Below are positions 8,026 through 16,112 of a stretch of 42,994 nt of DNA, in pieces. The notes below the pieces were generated by a model, which worked only from the letters and a program-made list of their open reading frames with translations, was not told where the DNA came from and made no database searches. Every line of letters begins with the position of its first letter. Position 1 is the stretch's first letter. Origin of the DNA: an uncultured SAR116 cluster alpha proteobacterium (GTDB lineage Bacteria > Pseudomonadota > Alphaproteobacteria > Puniceispirillales > Puniceispirillaceae); assembly GCA_902518965.1 (NCBI GenBank), contig CABYIQ010000013.1, positions 1 to 42,994 of the forward strand, given 5' to 3'. The translations under genes were made by a program, and so were the position numbers.

Positions 8026-8834
8026 AACTTTCTGATTTAGACAGTTATGCAGAAGGTAAAATCCTCGCCGGTTGCATTGATCTCACAGGCTATGTGGTGA
8101 TCAATAATCCTGAAAGACATAATGCTGTTTCTCTTGCAATGTACGAAGCTGCTGCAGAAGTTGTGGAAGCTATGGCCTTAGATGATAATGTGCGGCTTTT
8201 GATTATTCGCGGTGCCGGTGGAAAAGCTTTTGCTTCAGGGGCCGACATTTCCAAATTTGAAAAAGAACGGTCAAGTGAGGCGCAAGTTGCAGCTTATACA
8301 GCTGCCTCTACCCGGTTCTATAATGCCGTATTTACGTTTCCAAAACCAACAATTGCGCAAATCACCGGCTATTGTATCGGTGGCGGGATGGGGCTTGCTG
8401 TCTGCTGTGATATCCGACTGTGCGAGGATAAATCACGTTTTGCTGTTCCAGCAGCAAGGCTAGGACTGGGTTACGGGTTTGACGGCGTATCCCGCCTGTC
8501 AGCTCTGGTTGGCCCGTCAATGGTAAAGGAAATTTTCTTTACTGCCCGCCAGTTTGCCGCACAGGAGGCCTATGATATGGGGCTAGTTAATCGTGTACTG
8601 CCTGGGCATATGCTTGAAGCTTATGTGGCAGATTACGCCAAGCGCATCGCTGAAAACGCGCCAATGACGATGGCCTCAGTAAAGGCGATTACTGCGGATA
8701 TACAAAAGGCTGAAACAGAACGTGACCGTGCCCATATTGATGCGCTTGTCAAAGCTTGTTTTGACAGTGAAGATTATATTGAGGGTCGTCGGGCTTTTAT
8801 GGAAAAGCGTAAACCGCAATTCAAGGGACGCTAA
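8022..8834 (+). CDS. Crotonase-fold (enoyl-CoA hydratase/isomerase family) protein lacking both canonical glutamates
   Basis: Crotonase-superfamily protein of about 270 aa. The CoA-binding and oxyanion-hole segments are clear (GKAFASGADISKFEK and the TGYCIGGGMGLAVCCDIR loop), as are the AYDMGLVNRVLP and C-terminal FMEKRKPQF regions. However, the two acid/base glutamates of enoyl-CoA hydratase (Glu144 and Glu164 in the rat enzyme) align with glycine (GGGMGLA) and alanine (VPAARLGLGYG). It is therefore probably not a standard hydratase; decarboxylase, hydrolase, isomerase or C-C lyase reactions are possible in this superfamily. It overlaps the CoA-transferase by 4 bp, so the acyl-CoA produced there is a likely substrate. 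Start ATG 8022 has AAGGGTG upstream. Confidence 0.85.
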   Translation: MKLSDLDSYAEGKILAGCIDLTGYVVINNPERHNAVSLAMYEAAAEVVEAMALDDNVRLLIIRGAGGKAFASGADISKFEKERSSEAQVAAYTAASTRFYNAVFTFPKPTIAQITGYCIGGGMGLAVCCDIRLCEDKSRFAVPAARLGLGYGFDGVSRLSALVGPSMVKEIFFTARQFAAQEAYDMGLVNRVLPGHMLEAYVADYAKRIAENAPMTMASVKAITADIQKAETERDRAHIDALVKACFDSEDYIEGRRAFMEKRKPQFKGR

Positions 8835-8854
8835 TAGCGTCAAAAGGGGATGGA

Positions 8855-9697
8855 ATGGCAAAGCTGACGCTGAAACAACGTATAGGCATTGATATTGGTC
8901 GACGCGTATCTGTCGAAGATGGAATTGAGTGGGCGGCACAGAATGATGTTCAAATCATCGATGTGCAGACAGATATTCATCCGAATGCGTTGGAAAGCTT
9001 TGATGCTAAGCGGATTAAGGGTGTGCGCTCAGCCAAGGAAAAACATGGGCTGAGACTGGGACTTCATACTCTATCTGGCGTCAACGTTGCTGAAATTTCA
9101 CCGTTCTGCAGAGATGCGGTCGATGCATACATGAAAGCTTATATCGATTTGGCGCCGCAAATTGGGGCGGAATGGATTGTGGTGCATGGCGGCTATCATT
9201 TTACCGCCTGCCGGACAATTCGCATGCAGGCCTCAATTGAACGGCTGAAGCGCATTTCTGCTTATGCAGAGAAAAAAGGGGTTATGTTGCTGCTGGAAAA
9301 CCTAAATTGGGAGCCTGTGCTGGCAGAGGTGAATTACATGCCGGTCACACCAGCAGAAACAATGTATTTTTTTCAGCAGGTACAAAGTCCAGCCCTGCGT
9401 TGGTCATTTACAGCTAATCACGCACATTTTTTGCCGGGTGTCGGCATTTCCAATTTCATTGATGCTGTGGATTTCTCACTCTGTCATGAAGTCAGGTTGG
9501 CGGATAATAATGGCTCTTATGAAATTCATCAGCGTCCTGGAGAAGGTACAATCGATTTTGGTGCGATGTTCAAGAAGATTGAGGGGCTAGGTTATCAGGG
9601 GCACTACACCAACGGCTTCACCACAATTGAGGATATGCTAGCAGGGCGCGATTATATGCTGGCCCGTGCAAAAGAGGCAGGGGTTAAAATCGATTAA
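8855..9697 (+). CDS. Xylose-isomerase-like TIM-barrel protein (sugar phosphate isomerase/epimerase family)
   Basis: Single-domain protein of about 280 aa with the AP-endonuclease-2/xylose-isomerase-like TIM barrel. Recognisable strands: IIDVQTDIHPN, LGLHTLSGVNV, WIVVHGGYHF, MLLLENLNWEP (with the first metal-ligand glutamate), WSFTANHAHFLPG, EVRLADNNGSYEIHQRPGEGTIDFG and GYQGHYTNGF. The last strand usually ends in a metal-binding glutamate (lslE type); here the aligned position looks like Gly or Asn, so metal binding may be altered. ATG 8855 has AGGGGA 4 nt upstream. It lies 20 bp after the crotonase gene, closing the operon, and its end overlaps the convergent desaturase by 4 bp. Substrate unknown; an isomerase or epimerase role for a hydroxy- or keto-acid is only a guess. 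Confidence 0.75.
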   Translation: MAKLTLKQRIGIDIGRRVSVEDGIEWAAQNDVQIIDVQTDIHPNALESFDAKRIKGVRSAKEKHGLRLGLHTLSGVNVAEISPFCRDAVDAYMKAYIDLAPQIGAEWIVVHGGYHFTACRTIRMQASIERLKRISAYAEKKGVMLLLENLNWEPVLAEVNYMPVTPAETMYFFQQVQSPALRWSFTANHAHFLPGVGISNFIDAVDFSLCHEVRLADNNGSYEIHQRPGEGTIDFGAMFKKIEGLGYQGHYTNGFTTIEDMLAGRDYMLARAKEAGVKID

Positions 9698-10701
9698 GCT
9701 GACGCGTTAGCAGAATTAGGCAGGATGCGCTTTATATAATAGTTAGGGTCTTTTCGCTGTCGCCATAGTACAGGTAGCATCTCTGTAAAGACAGGCCAGA
9801 GCCCGTTATAGGCTGGCGGACATTGATCTTTTATTAATTCATGCAGCGCTGGCAAATGATAATATGGTATATTCGGATACAGATGATGTTCCAGATGATA
9901 CTGCATATTCATATATAAAAACCCTAGGACGGGTCCAAGATAGATTGTGCGTGTGTTCAGTCTGTAGTCACGAACATTCTGTGCCAGCCCCACATGCTGT
10001 GATAAAGCGAAAAGATGCCTGAGTGAGCCTCCGAACATTGTCGGCAAAGGCCCAATTAAAAGAACAGGAAGCCAGCTTGATAGATACAGGCTCGATGCCA
10101 CTGTACCCGCAAGTATAAAAATCCACAGACGAGCTTTTCTGGCTGCTCCGACAGGAAGGGCTGTTCGTCCACTCTGCCGGTCTTTTTTCGTCAGAAGGTT
10201 CAGTGCATGTATCGTTGTGTCTTTTAGGCCACGTGTACATCTATCCACCATAAACAGATTTATCAACAAAGCACGGTAGTCAGGTGGAACAGGCGTGACG
10301 ATTTCCGGGTCTCTAGCGGTTATAATAGTGTGTAAATGATGCTTGTCGTGACTTTTTGTGCGCAGAAAACTCTCTCTCAAAACCATAAAGCTTGTCAGTT
10401 CAAAAAAGAATTTATTCAATGCCTTCGTTTTAAAGGCTGTGCCATGGCCAGTCTCGTGTTCACGTGACTGCGAACCAGTACTATACAGTACACTATAGAC
10501 ATATAAAGGAATAACGGCATACCAGCTTCCCCATAACAAGCAGGTTAAGCAGGCAAACCCACCCATCAGAGCCAACCATATGAACATATCACGAAAGGGG
10601 CGGGTATCCTCACGCTTCATCAATGGACGCAAGTCTGCAGGGTCAACCTTTAACCTCACCCATCTCTTATTTTTTCCATATGTCTGAGCATTCTGTGTCA
10701 T
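9694..10701 (-). CDS. Membrane fatty acid desaturase / hydroxylase family protein
   Basis: Integral membrane di-iron desaturase-family enzyme of about 335 aa. The three histidine boxes are intact: HETGHGTAF (HxxxH), HDKHHLHT (HxxHH) and QYHLEHHLYPNIPYYHLPALHEL (HxxHH). Hydrophobic helices lie between them (around FIWLALMGGFACLTCLLWGSW and IFILAGTVASSLYLSSWLPVLLIGPL). The spacing and the LEHHLYPNIPYY ending match bacterial acyl-lipid or alkane/carotenoid-type desaturases. It is transcribed against its neighbours, ends overlapping the isomerase gene by 4 bp, and seems to be a single-gene unit. Whether it acts on fatty acids, sterol-like lipids or an imported substrate cannot be decided here. 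Confidence 0.85.
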   Translation of the reverse strand: MTQNAQTYGKNKRWVRLKVDPADLRPLMKREDTRPFRDMFIWLALMGGFACLTCLLWGSWYAVIPLYVYSVLYSTGSQSREHETGHGTAFKTKALNKFFFELTSFMVLRESFLRTKSHDKHHLHTIITARDPEIVTPVPPDYRALLINLFMVDRCTRGLKDTTIHALNLLTKKDRQSGRTALPVGAARKARLWIFILAGTVASSLYLSSWLPVLLIGPLPTMFGGSLRHLFALSQHVGLAQNVRDYRLNTRTIYLGPVLGFLYMNMQYHLEHHLYPNIPYYHLPALHELIKDQCPPAYNGLWPVFTEMLPVLWRQRKDPNYYIKRILPNSANASA

Positions 10702-10833
10702 TAAGTAAGCTTATATAATTAATCGTGCACTTATCAAAACCCCAAAAGCATCACCCTATCCTCATTTTTGTTTCAAGTGAAAAAGCACAGTTTTCTAGAG
10801 GCAGAAAAAATTTTATTGAATCATCGTGATGAC

Positions 10834-10862
10834 TTGCCAACGTGCGTAGAACACGGTTTACT
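10834..10862 (+). promoter_or_regulatory. Possible promoter for the TTT transporter operon
   Basis: TTGCCA at 10834-10839 and TTTACT at 10857-10862, with a 17-nt spacer, form a plausible sigma-70 promoter. Transcription would start just before the GTATAC operator-like site at 10883, so a bound repressor could block it. Assignment is by eye only. Confidence 0.35.
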
Positions 10863-10877
10863 ATTTCCATAAATGGA

Positions 10878-10893
10878 ATTGTGTATACCAAAT
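10878..10893. promoter_or_regulatory. Putative GntR-family operator, site 2 (upstream of tctC)
   Basis: GTATAC at 10883-10888 sits in the context ATTGTGTATACCAAAT. It shares the 10-bp string GTATACCAAA with the sites near 6757 (reverse strand) and 19281, and fits the GntR consensus yGTM-KACy. It lies between a plausible promoter and the GGGAGG ribosome binding site of tctC. Confidence 0.62.
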
Positions 10894-10914
10894 TTTCCAA
10901 GGGAGGAACTACAC

Positions 10915-11892
10915 ATGAAGACGACTAAACTATTGGCGGCCGTGGGCTCTAGTGTCGCTATCATGGCAGGTGCTATGATGATGACTGCAACACCAGCAAT
11001 TTCTGATGGCCATGGGTCTATTGAAGTTATCACGCATGCTGGTGCAGGCGGTGGCACAGACGTGAACGCCAGAATGATGATGATCCGCACCCGTCGTGCT
11101 CTGAAGCAGGACATGGTTGTTGTGAATAAACGTGGCGGTGGCGGTGCTGCGGCCATGAATTATTTCAAGACACGTCCAGCAGATGGCAATACAATTCTAA
11201 TGTTTACTGTTGGTCATGCGATTTCAATGGCTGCAGGCAAGACAAAGCTGACCCTTGATGAGATGGCTCCACTTGGCCGCGGCACGAACGACCCTCAGAT
11301 CCTGATGGTTAATTGTAAAAAGACAAAATATAAGACACCTGAGGAGTTTGTTGCTGGTGTAAAAGCAGGTGATAAGCTGACTTATGGCGGCACACAGTCA
11401 GGAACAATCGACCATATTACAGTATATCTGTGGGCAAAGATGATGGGTCAGCCAATGCCAAATTATGTTCCATTTGGTGGTGGTGCAGAGTTGGCCACAC
11501 AGCTGGTTGCTGGTGCGGTGGACGTTGGCACGCTTAACCTGTCTGAAGCATTGTCACAGGTTGAAGCTGGTGATGTGTGCCCAATGGTTATCCTTGACAG
11601 AAACCCAATGGCACCAATTCCAAAAGCAAAGACATCTATTGAGATGGGCATTGACCTAGAGCTGGCAACTGTTCGCGGTTATGCCACTCACGCTGGTGTT
11701 GATAAAGCACGCCGTGATGAACTTGAAGCTGGCATGATGAAGGCAATGAACCATTCACTTTATCAAGCTTATCTGGCGAATTCTGGCCTCAACGAAACAT
11801 CACCCATGGGTGCTGCAGAATGGGGCAAGCAGATGAAGATGATGGTCAATGAATTTGGCCCTGCCTTGAAAGAAATGGGCTTGGTGAAGTAA
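10915..11892 (+). CDS. tctC: TTT transporter periplasmic substrate-binding protein (TctC/Bug family)
   Basis: Extracytoplasmic solute receptor of about 325 aa for a tripartite tricarboxylate transporter. The N-terminus is a signal peptide (KTTKLLAAVGSSVAIMAGAM, cleavage likely after TPAIS). Family features: SIEVITHAGAGGGTDVNARMM for carboxylate binding, VVNKRGGGGAAAMNYF, ADGNTILMFT, KLTYGGTQSGTIDH and VPFGGGAELATQLVAGAVDVGT. Start ATG 10915 has GGGAGG 8 nt upstream, so the longer frame from 10873 is rejected. A perfect 11-bp terminator hairpin follows the stop codon, which would give excess binding protein over the membrane subunits. Expression is probably controlled by the operator at 10883. 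Bug proteins bind varied carboxylates; the ligand here is unknown. Confidence 0.9.
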   Translation: MKTTKLLAAVGSSVAIMAGAMMMTATPAISDGHGSIEVITHAGAGGGTDVNARMMMIRTRRALKQDMVVVNKRGGGGAAAMNYFKTRPADGNTILMFTVGHAISMAAGKTKLTLDEMAPLGRGTNDPQILMVNCKKTKYKTPEEFVAGVKAGDKLTYGGTQSGTIDHITVYLWAKMMGQPMPNYVPFGGGAELATQLVAGAVDVGTLNLSEALSQVEAGDVCPMVILDRNPMAPIPKAKTSIEMGIDLELATVRGYATHAGVDKARRDELEAGMMKAMNHSLYQAYLANSGLNETSPMGAAEWGKQMKMMVNEFGPALKEMGLVK

Positions 11893-11914
11893 TCATCATT
11901 TAGGCGAACTATCT

Positions 11915-11949
11915 GCGCTCCCGCATAGAGTTGCGGGAGCGCCTTTTTA
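11915..11949 (+). terminator. Intrinsic terminator / attenuator between tctC and tctB
   Basis: A perfect 11-bp inverted repeat (GCGCTCCCGCA at 11915-11925 and TGCGGGAGCGC at 11932-11942) with a 6-nt loop is followed by CTTTTT. It stands 22 bp after the tctC stop codon and 18 bp before tctB. Because tctB and tctA depend on the same promoter, it probably acts as a partial terminator, setting a high binding-protein to permease ratio and also protecting the tctC mRNA 3' end. Confidence 0.85.
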
Positions 11950-11966
11950 AGGGGAAAAAACTGGCC

Positions 11967-12425
11967 ATGATCAAACAACAAATCGTGCCAATTGTGCTAA
12001 CGATTGTTTCTGTTGTGATTATTTATCTGGCTCTGCAGTTGGATTTGTCGCCACCGATGATCGTTGGTGACAGTATGCAGCCCCGAGCATTTCCTATATT
12101 TTTGATGGCTCTCAATTTGTTTTTGACAGCAATTCTTGCCTATCAAATATTTAAGACCCCGCCAAAGAAGCCTGAACCTATGAACCGTGTGACCTGGCTG
12201 TCCATGGTCTTAATGGTTCTGTTTTATGGACTAACTGTATCTACAGATATGTTTATCGCCATTGCTGTAGTAATGTTTTTGTTGTCATTGGCTTGGGGTG
12301 AACGGCGTCTGCTGGTCGCTGCAGCGAACGCGGTTCTTACACCTTTTCTTATTTTTCTTTTGTTTGATAATGTTCTGCGCATCCGGTTCCCGCGCGGCAT
12401 TCTAATGAATTGGTATTATGGATAG
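11967..12425 (+). CDS. tctB: TTT transporter small membrane subunit TctB
   Basis: Small integral membrane subunit of about 152 aa of the tripartite tricarboxylate transporter. Four hydrophobic segments are visible: VPIVLTIVSVVIIYLAL, FPIFLMALNLFLTAILAYQIF, VTWLSMVLMVLFYGLTVSTDMFIAIAVVMFLLSLAW (two helices run together), and AANAVLTPFLIFLLFDNVL, ending in RIRFPRG, a typical TctB tail. The ATG at 11967 is chosen because an upstream in-frame TTG at 11931 lies inside the terminator hairpin; AAGGGGA stands about 11 nt upstream. It precedes tctA by 12 bp. Sequence conservation in TctB is low in general, so the call rests on size, topology and position. Confidence 0.85.
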   Translation: MIKQQIVPIVLTIVSVVIIYLALQLDLSPPMIVGDSMQPRAFPIFLMALNLFLTAILAYQIFKTPPKKPEPMNRVTWLSMVLMVLFYGLTVSTDMFIAIAVVMFLLSLAWGERRLLVAAANAVLTPFLIFLLFDNVLRIRFPRGILMNWYYG

Positions 12426-12437
12426 GGAGACGAACTG

Positions 12438-13943
12438 ATGTATGAGGCATTATCCGCTCTAGGCTCAGTAGTTTTAGATCCCTATTTACTGTTTCTTATT
12501 TTTGCAACCACCATTATTGGTATTGTTATTGGGGTATTGCCGGGGCTTGGAGCCACTACTGGGGCAGCACTGCTGCTGCCTTTCACACTAACAATGGACC
12601 CTGTGCATGCAATTGCTGTATTGGCCACGATTTATGTGTCAGCAACTTTTGCCGGCTCAATCACAGCTATTCTCATTAACACGCCAGGAACTTCTGCGGC
12701 TGCTGCAACCACTTTTGATGGTTTTCCGTTGGCCCAGCGCGGTGAAGCAGGACGAGCTTTAGGAATTGCAGTTATTGCCTCGACCTTTGGTGGCATTGTC
12801 TCTGTCATTGTGCTGTGTTTTGCCGCCCCTCTACTGGCGCGTGTGGCTTATGAATTTCGTCCGCCTGAATATTTCGCCCTGACTATTTTTGGTCTCTCGA
12901 TGTTGGCCAGCATCAGTTCTGGCGGCGCAGTAAAAAATCTGATTGGCGGCGTGTTTGGAGTTTGGTTGTCAACTATTGGAGCTGAGCGTGTGACCGCCAT
13001 TGAGCGGTTCATGTTTGGAAACTATGAATTATATGAAGGGCTCTCCTTTGTGCCCGTTATGATTGGCCTTTTCGCGATGTCTGAGCTTCTGGTTCAATCC
13101 AAAATGGCTAATCAGGCTGTTGAATATATAAAGATGAAAGCTGTTCAACTGCCAAGCCGGGAGGACTATAAGAAGATCTGGAAGACGGTTTTGCGTTCAT
13201 CAGGTATTGGCACCTTCATTGGCATTCTGCCTGCGGAAGGGGCAACAGTGGCATCAATGATTGGTTATTCTGAGGCAAAAAGATGGTCCAAGAATAAAGA
13301 GGAATTCGGCAAAGGTTCCATAGAAGGAATAGCAGGTGCTGAATCTGCCAATAATGCAGCCACAGGCGGGGCGATGGTGCCGACCATGGTTTTGGGAATT
13401 CCCGGAAGTGGGACCACGGCAATTATTTTGGTTGGTCTAATGGTGCACGGTCTTCGCCCTGGCCCTTATTTGTTCAATGAACAGGTAACTGCTGTGTACC
13501 AAATTTTCGGGTCAATGTTTGTGGCAAATGTAATGTTTTTATTAATGGGCCTATATGCTGCTAAAATTTTTGCTCGTATCTCACTAGTCCCAGCTGCAAT
13601 CTTATGGCCGATTGTGTTTGCTTTGTCTGTCATCGGCGCTTATGCGCTGAACTCATCGATGCTTGATATCTGGATTGTATTGATTTTTGGCGTAATCGGG
13701 TTTTTAGCTCGTCGTTTTGGGTTTGCTGTTGCGCCTATTGCTGTTGGTCTTATTCTGGGCAAAATGGTTGAGGTGAATTTGCAGAATTCACTAAAAATCT
13801 TCAATGGGGAATGGTGGCAGATTTTCACTCAACCTCTGGCAGTGTTCTTCCTTGTGCTGGCCTTCCTAGGGTTGTGCGGGCCGCAATTGTTCAGATTGGC
13901 CACACGGGGGTCATTTGAGACCAAAGACGGGAAAAGCAATTAA
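12438..13943 (+). CDS. tctA: TTT transporter large membrane subunit TctA
   Basis: Large permease subunit of about 501 aa with roughly 11-12 membrane segments. The family signatures are clear: GVLPGLGATTGAALLLPFT near the N-terminus, SITAILINTPGTSAAAATTFDGFPLAQRGEAGRALG, and the second pseudo-repeat IGILPAEGATVASMIGYSEAKRWSK followed by ESANNAATGGAMVPTMVLGIPGSGTTAIILVGL. ATG 12438 has AGGGAG 8 nt upstream. It forms an operon with tctC and tctB and energises uptake by ion symport. Its 3' end is only 3 bp from the stop codon of the convergent enolase-superfamily gene, with no terminator between, so the two operons may read into each other. Confidence 0.93.
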   Translation: MYEALSALGSVVLDPYLLFLIFATTIIGIVIGVLPGLGATTGAALLLPFTLTMDPVHAIAVLATIYVSATFAGSITAILINTPGTSAAAATTFDGFPLAQRGEAGRALGIAVIASTFGGIVSVIVLCFAAPLLARVAYEFRPPEYFALTIFGLSMLASISSGGAVKNLIGGVFGVWLSTIGAERVTAIERFMFGNYELYEGLSFVPVMIGLFAMSELLVQSKMANQAVEYIKMKAVQLPSREDYKKIWKTVLRSSGIGTFIGILPAEGATVASMIGYSEAKRWSKNKEEFGKGSIEGIAGAESANNAATGGAMVPTMVLGIPGSGTTAIILVGLMVHGLRPGPYLFNEQVTAVYQIFGSMFVANVMFLLMGLYAAKIFARISLVPAAILWPIVFALSVIGAYALNSSMLDIWIVLIFGVIGFLARRFGFAVAPIAVGLILGKMVEVNLQNSLKIFNGEWWQIFTQPLAVFFLVLAFLGLCGPQLFRLATRGSFETKDGKSN

Positions 13944-13946
13944 GGT

Positions 13947-15074
13947 TCAATCAATTTCAAAGTGAGGCAGAGCACCTTTATTCAGCTCGAACCCTAATCC
14001 AGGCGTATCTGTCATTTTCAGCCAGCCCTGTTTGGGTTCTGGAAGTCCAATATATAGCTGTTTGCAGACCTCAACGGAGCTGTAGTGATATTCAACCAGT
14101 CCGCCATTGCACAGGCCTGCCTGCAGATGCTGGTTGAAAAAGGGCCAGGCCCCGCCATTATCCACTGAGATATTAAAACTGTTGGCCAATGCGGCAATCT
14201 TCTGACATTGGGTAAAGCCGCCTGTGATCGCTACATTTGGCTGAATAATATCAACAGCACCGGCGATCATCATGTCCCTGAACCGGTAAGCCTGTCCCTC
14301 ATTCTGGCCGCAGGCCAGCCTGATTGTGGTCTGAGACCGCAGCTCAGAAAGTTGGCGGACATCATTTTGAGTAACGGGTTCCTCAAAAAATTCGATTCGA
14401 AAGGGCTCAATCATCTGACAAAGCTGGCGTGCGTGATATAGATCAAGGCTACAATTTGCATCGATAAACAGCTCAACCTCAGGCCCGGCGGCCATTCGGA
14501 CAGTTTCCACGCGCTTAGCATCTTCAAGGATGACATCGCCTAAAAGGCGCGGCTCATCGCGCCTTGCTAAAGCTTGATTACCTACAGTCATTTTCAGTCT
14601 GTCAAAGCCCTTAGCCTGCCATCTAGTGGCAGCTTCTGCCAGCTCTTCTGCTTGATAAAATCCAAAGCCAAATGTTGCATAAACAGGACATTTATTCCGT
14701 GCTCCACCCAACAATCGCCAGATAGGCTGGCCAAAGGCCTTTCCCTTGATATCCCATAGCGCAATATCAAGTGCAGCTATGGCATGCATGCCCACTCCGG
14801 ACTGGCCACGCGGGACTAACAGCCAGTAAAGCTTGTCCCAAATCTGTTCGTGGAGCAGGGGGTCTGCTCCCATCAGCTCAGGTGCTGCCACGGATAAAAC
14901 AGCTGCTTTTATTGGCACAGCAGGACCGATGGCAGTCAGCCCATGGCCGGTTATGCCCTCATCGGTATCTATTTCAACCACACAGACCTGATGGCCGGCT
15001 GTTTTAATATCATCCGTGATATCCAGCTGCGCAGTCACATTTAAAGCATAGGCCCTGATAGCTGTAATTTTCAC
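13947..15074 (-). CDS. Enolase-superfamily (mandelate racemase/muconate lactonizing-like) protein with altered catalytic residues
   Basis: Protein of about 375 aa with an N-terminal capping domain and an enolase-superfamily TIM barrel. The start is GTG 15074 with AAGGAA upstream. The metal-binding strands FIDANCSL (Asp) and EFFEEPV (Glu) are present. The third ligand position, normally Glu in a GEN-type motif, reads CGQNEG. The KxK motif of the mandelate racemase group reads RLKMTVG, so the second lysine is threonine. The QPD strand reads VDIIQPNVAITGG, and the strand expected to carry the catalytic histidine reads ISVDNGGAWPFF. Thus a standard racemase or sugar-acid dehydratase mechanism is doubtful. 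It is the last gene of the five-gene aldehyde dehydrogenase operon and may act on a sugar acid or lactone. Confidence 0.82.
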   Translation of the reverse strand: MKITAIRAYALNVTAQLDITDDIKTAGHQVCVVEIDTDEGITGHGLTAIGPAVPIKAAVLSVAAPELMGADPLLHEQIWDKLYWLLVPRGQSGVGMHAIAALDIALWDIKGKAFGQPIWRLLGGARNKCPVYATFGFGFYQAEELAEAATRWQAKGFDRLKMTVGNQALARRDEPRLLGDVILEDAKRVETVRMAAGPEVELFIDANCSLDLYHARQLCQMIEPFRIEFFEEPVTQNDVRQLSELRSQTTIRLACGQNEGQAYRFRDMMIAGAVDIIQPNVAITGGFTQCQKIAALANSFNISVDNGGAWPFFNQHLQAGLCNGGLVEYHYSSVEVCKQLYIGLPEPKQGWLKMTDTPGLGFELNKGALPHFEID

Positions 15075-15110
15075 CTTTAGTTCCTTTTTAGTGCGATAGG
15101 GGACAAGCGG

Positions 15111-16112
15111 TTACTGCCAGTTACTGACCATATTACACGCAATATCAAAAGCGGCCGTCATCGCCTTTACATCTGCTGTTCCTGTGCCAGCAATGTCAAA
15201 GGCAGTTCCATGCGCAGGCGTAGTTACTGGAAACGGTATCCCGCCCTGAACGGTTACGCCGCGGTCAAACCCCATCAGTTTTAATGCAATCTGGCCCTGA
15301 TCATGATACATGGTGATGATGCCATCCACCTCGCCTGCCTTTGCTTTCAGGAAAACTGTGTCTGATGGCCAGGGGCCGTCCACATTCACTTGTTTCGCCT
15401 GAAGCTTTTGAACAGACGGTGCAATAACTTCAATTTCTTCGCGGCCGAAATTGCCATTATCTCCTGCATGAGGGTTCAGGGCAGCCACGGACAGTCTTGG
15501 TCTACTCATGCCAGAACGGCGCAGTGTTTTATCGATCAGATGGACGGCTTCTGAAATACGATGCTCGGTGATGTAGTCTGGAACTTCTTTCAGGGCGATG
15601 TGGCTGGATACTCGGCTGGTCCACAGGCCTTCCAGCGTATTCAGCTCAGAAATATAGGTCTCCACTCCTAAGAATTCTGCCATGTAATGCAGCTCGTCCT
15701 CATGCCCCAGTCCAGCTTTAATCAAGGCAGCTTTGTTAAACGGTCCAAAGGTTATCGCATCAATTATACCATCACGCGCCAGTTCTAATGCACAGTTAAG
15801 GTTTGACAAGGCAGACAGACCATTCGCCAAGGTGACCTCGGCAATGCTGACCTCTTCTTCAGCAATCGTCTGCCGGTCAAAATGCGCATAACCAGTCTTA
15901 CTAACTTTCCAGTTGCCCTGAAGCGGTTTACAAGAGCAAAGTTCAAAACTTACCCCCGCCTGGTCCATGCCTTGGGCAAACAGATGTCCGTCCCCAATTA
16001 ACAGAATATCTGCCTTCTTCTGTGTTTGCCTATCTGCTAGAAGTTTTGCAATTAGCTCAGGGCCAATGCCGCCCGGGTCACCTGGAATGATGCCTATTTT
16101 TGGTTTGCTCAC
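15111..16112 (-). CDS. PdxA-family (4-hydroxythreonine-4-phosphate dehydrogenase-like) NAD-dependent dehydrogenase
   Basis: NAD-dependent, metal-dependent oxidative decarboxylase of about 333 aa in the PdxA family. Diagnostic strings: IGIIPGDPGGIGPEL at the N-terminus, ITFGPFNKAALIKAGLGHEDELHYMAE (first metal histidine), ALNPHAGDNGNFGREE (second), and MYHDQGQIALKLMGFDRGV (third) followed by PFPVTTPAHGTAFDIAG. The GTG start at 16112 overlaps the GntR stop as GTGA, with GAGGA upstream. Its position inside a regulated catabolic operon, not beside ksgA/surA-type genes, suggests a PdxA2-like catabolic role on a phosphorylated or free hydroxy-acid rather than vitamin B6 synthesis. No DUF1537 kinase, the usual PdxA2 partner, is present. 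Biosynthetic PdxA cannot be excluded. Confidence 0.85.
   Translation of the reverse strand: MSKPKIGIIPGDPGGIGPELIAKLLADRQTQKKADILLIGDGHLFAQGMDQAGVSFELCSCKPLQGNWKVSKTGYAHFDRQTIAEEEVSIAEVTLANGLSALSNLNCALELARDGIIDAITFGPFNKAALIKAGLGHEDELHYMAEFLGVETYISELNTLEGLWTSRVSSHIALKEVPDYITEHRISEAVHLIDKTLRRSGMSRPRLSVAALNPHAGDNGNFGREEIEVIAPSVQKLQAKQVNVDGPWPSDTVFLKAKAGEVDGIITMYHDQGQIALKLMGFDRGVTVQGGIPFPVTTPAHGTAFDIAGTGTADVKAMTAAFDIACNMVSNWQ

Noticed and set aside
11931-11966. TTG-initiated N-terminal extension of TctB
   Set aside because: The start lies inside the terminator hairpin and has no ribosome binding site; ATG 11967 gives the normal TctB topology.
13493-13510. GTGTACCAAATTTTC, resembling the operator before tctC
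   Set aside because: It lies inside the tctA coding sequence, lacks the GTATAC centre, and encodes ordinary permease residues; taken as chance.
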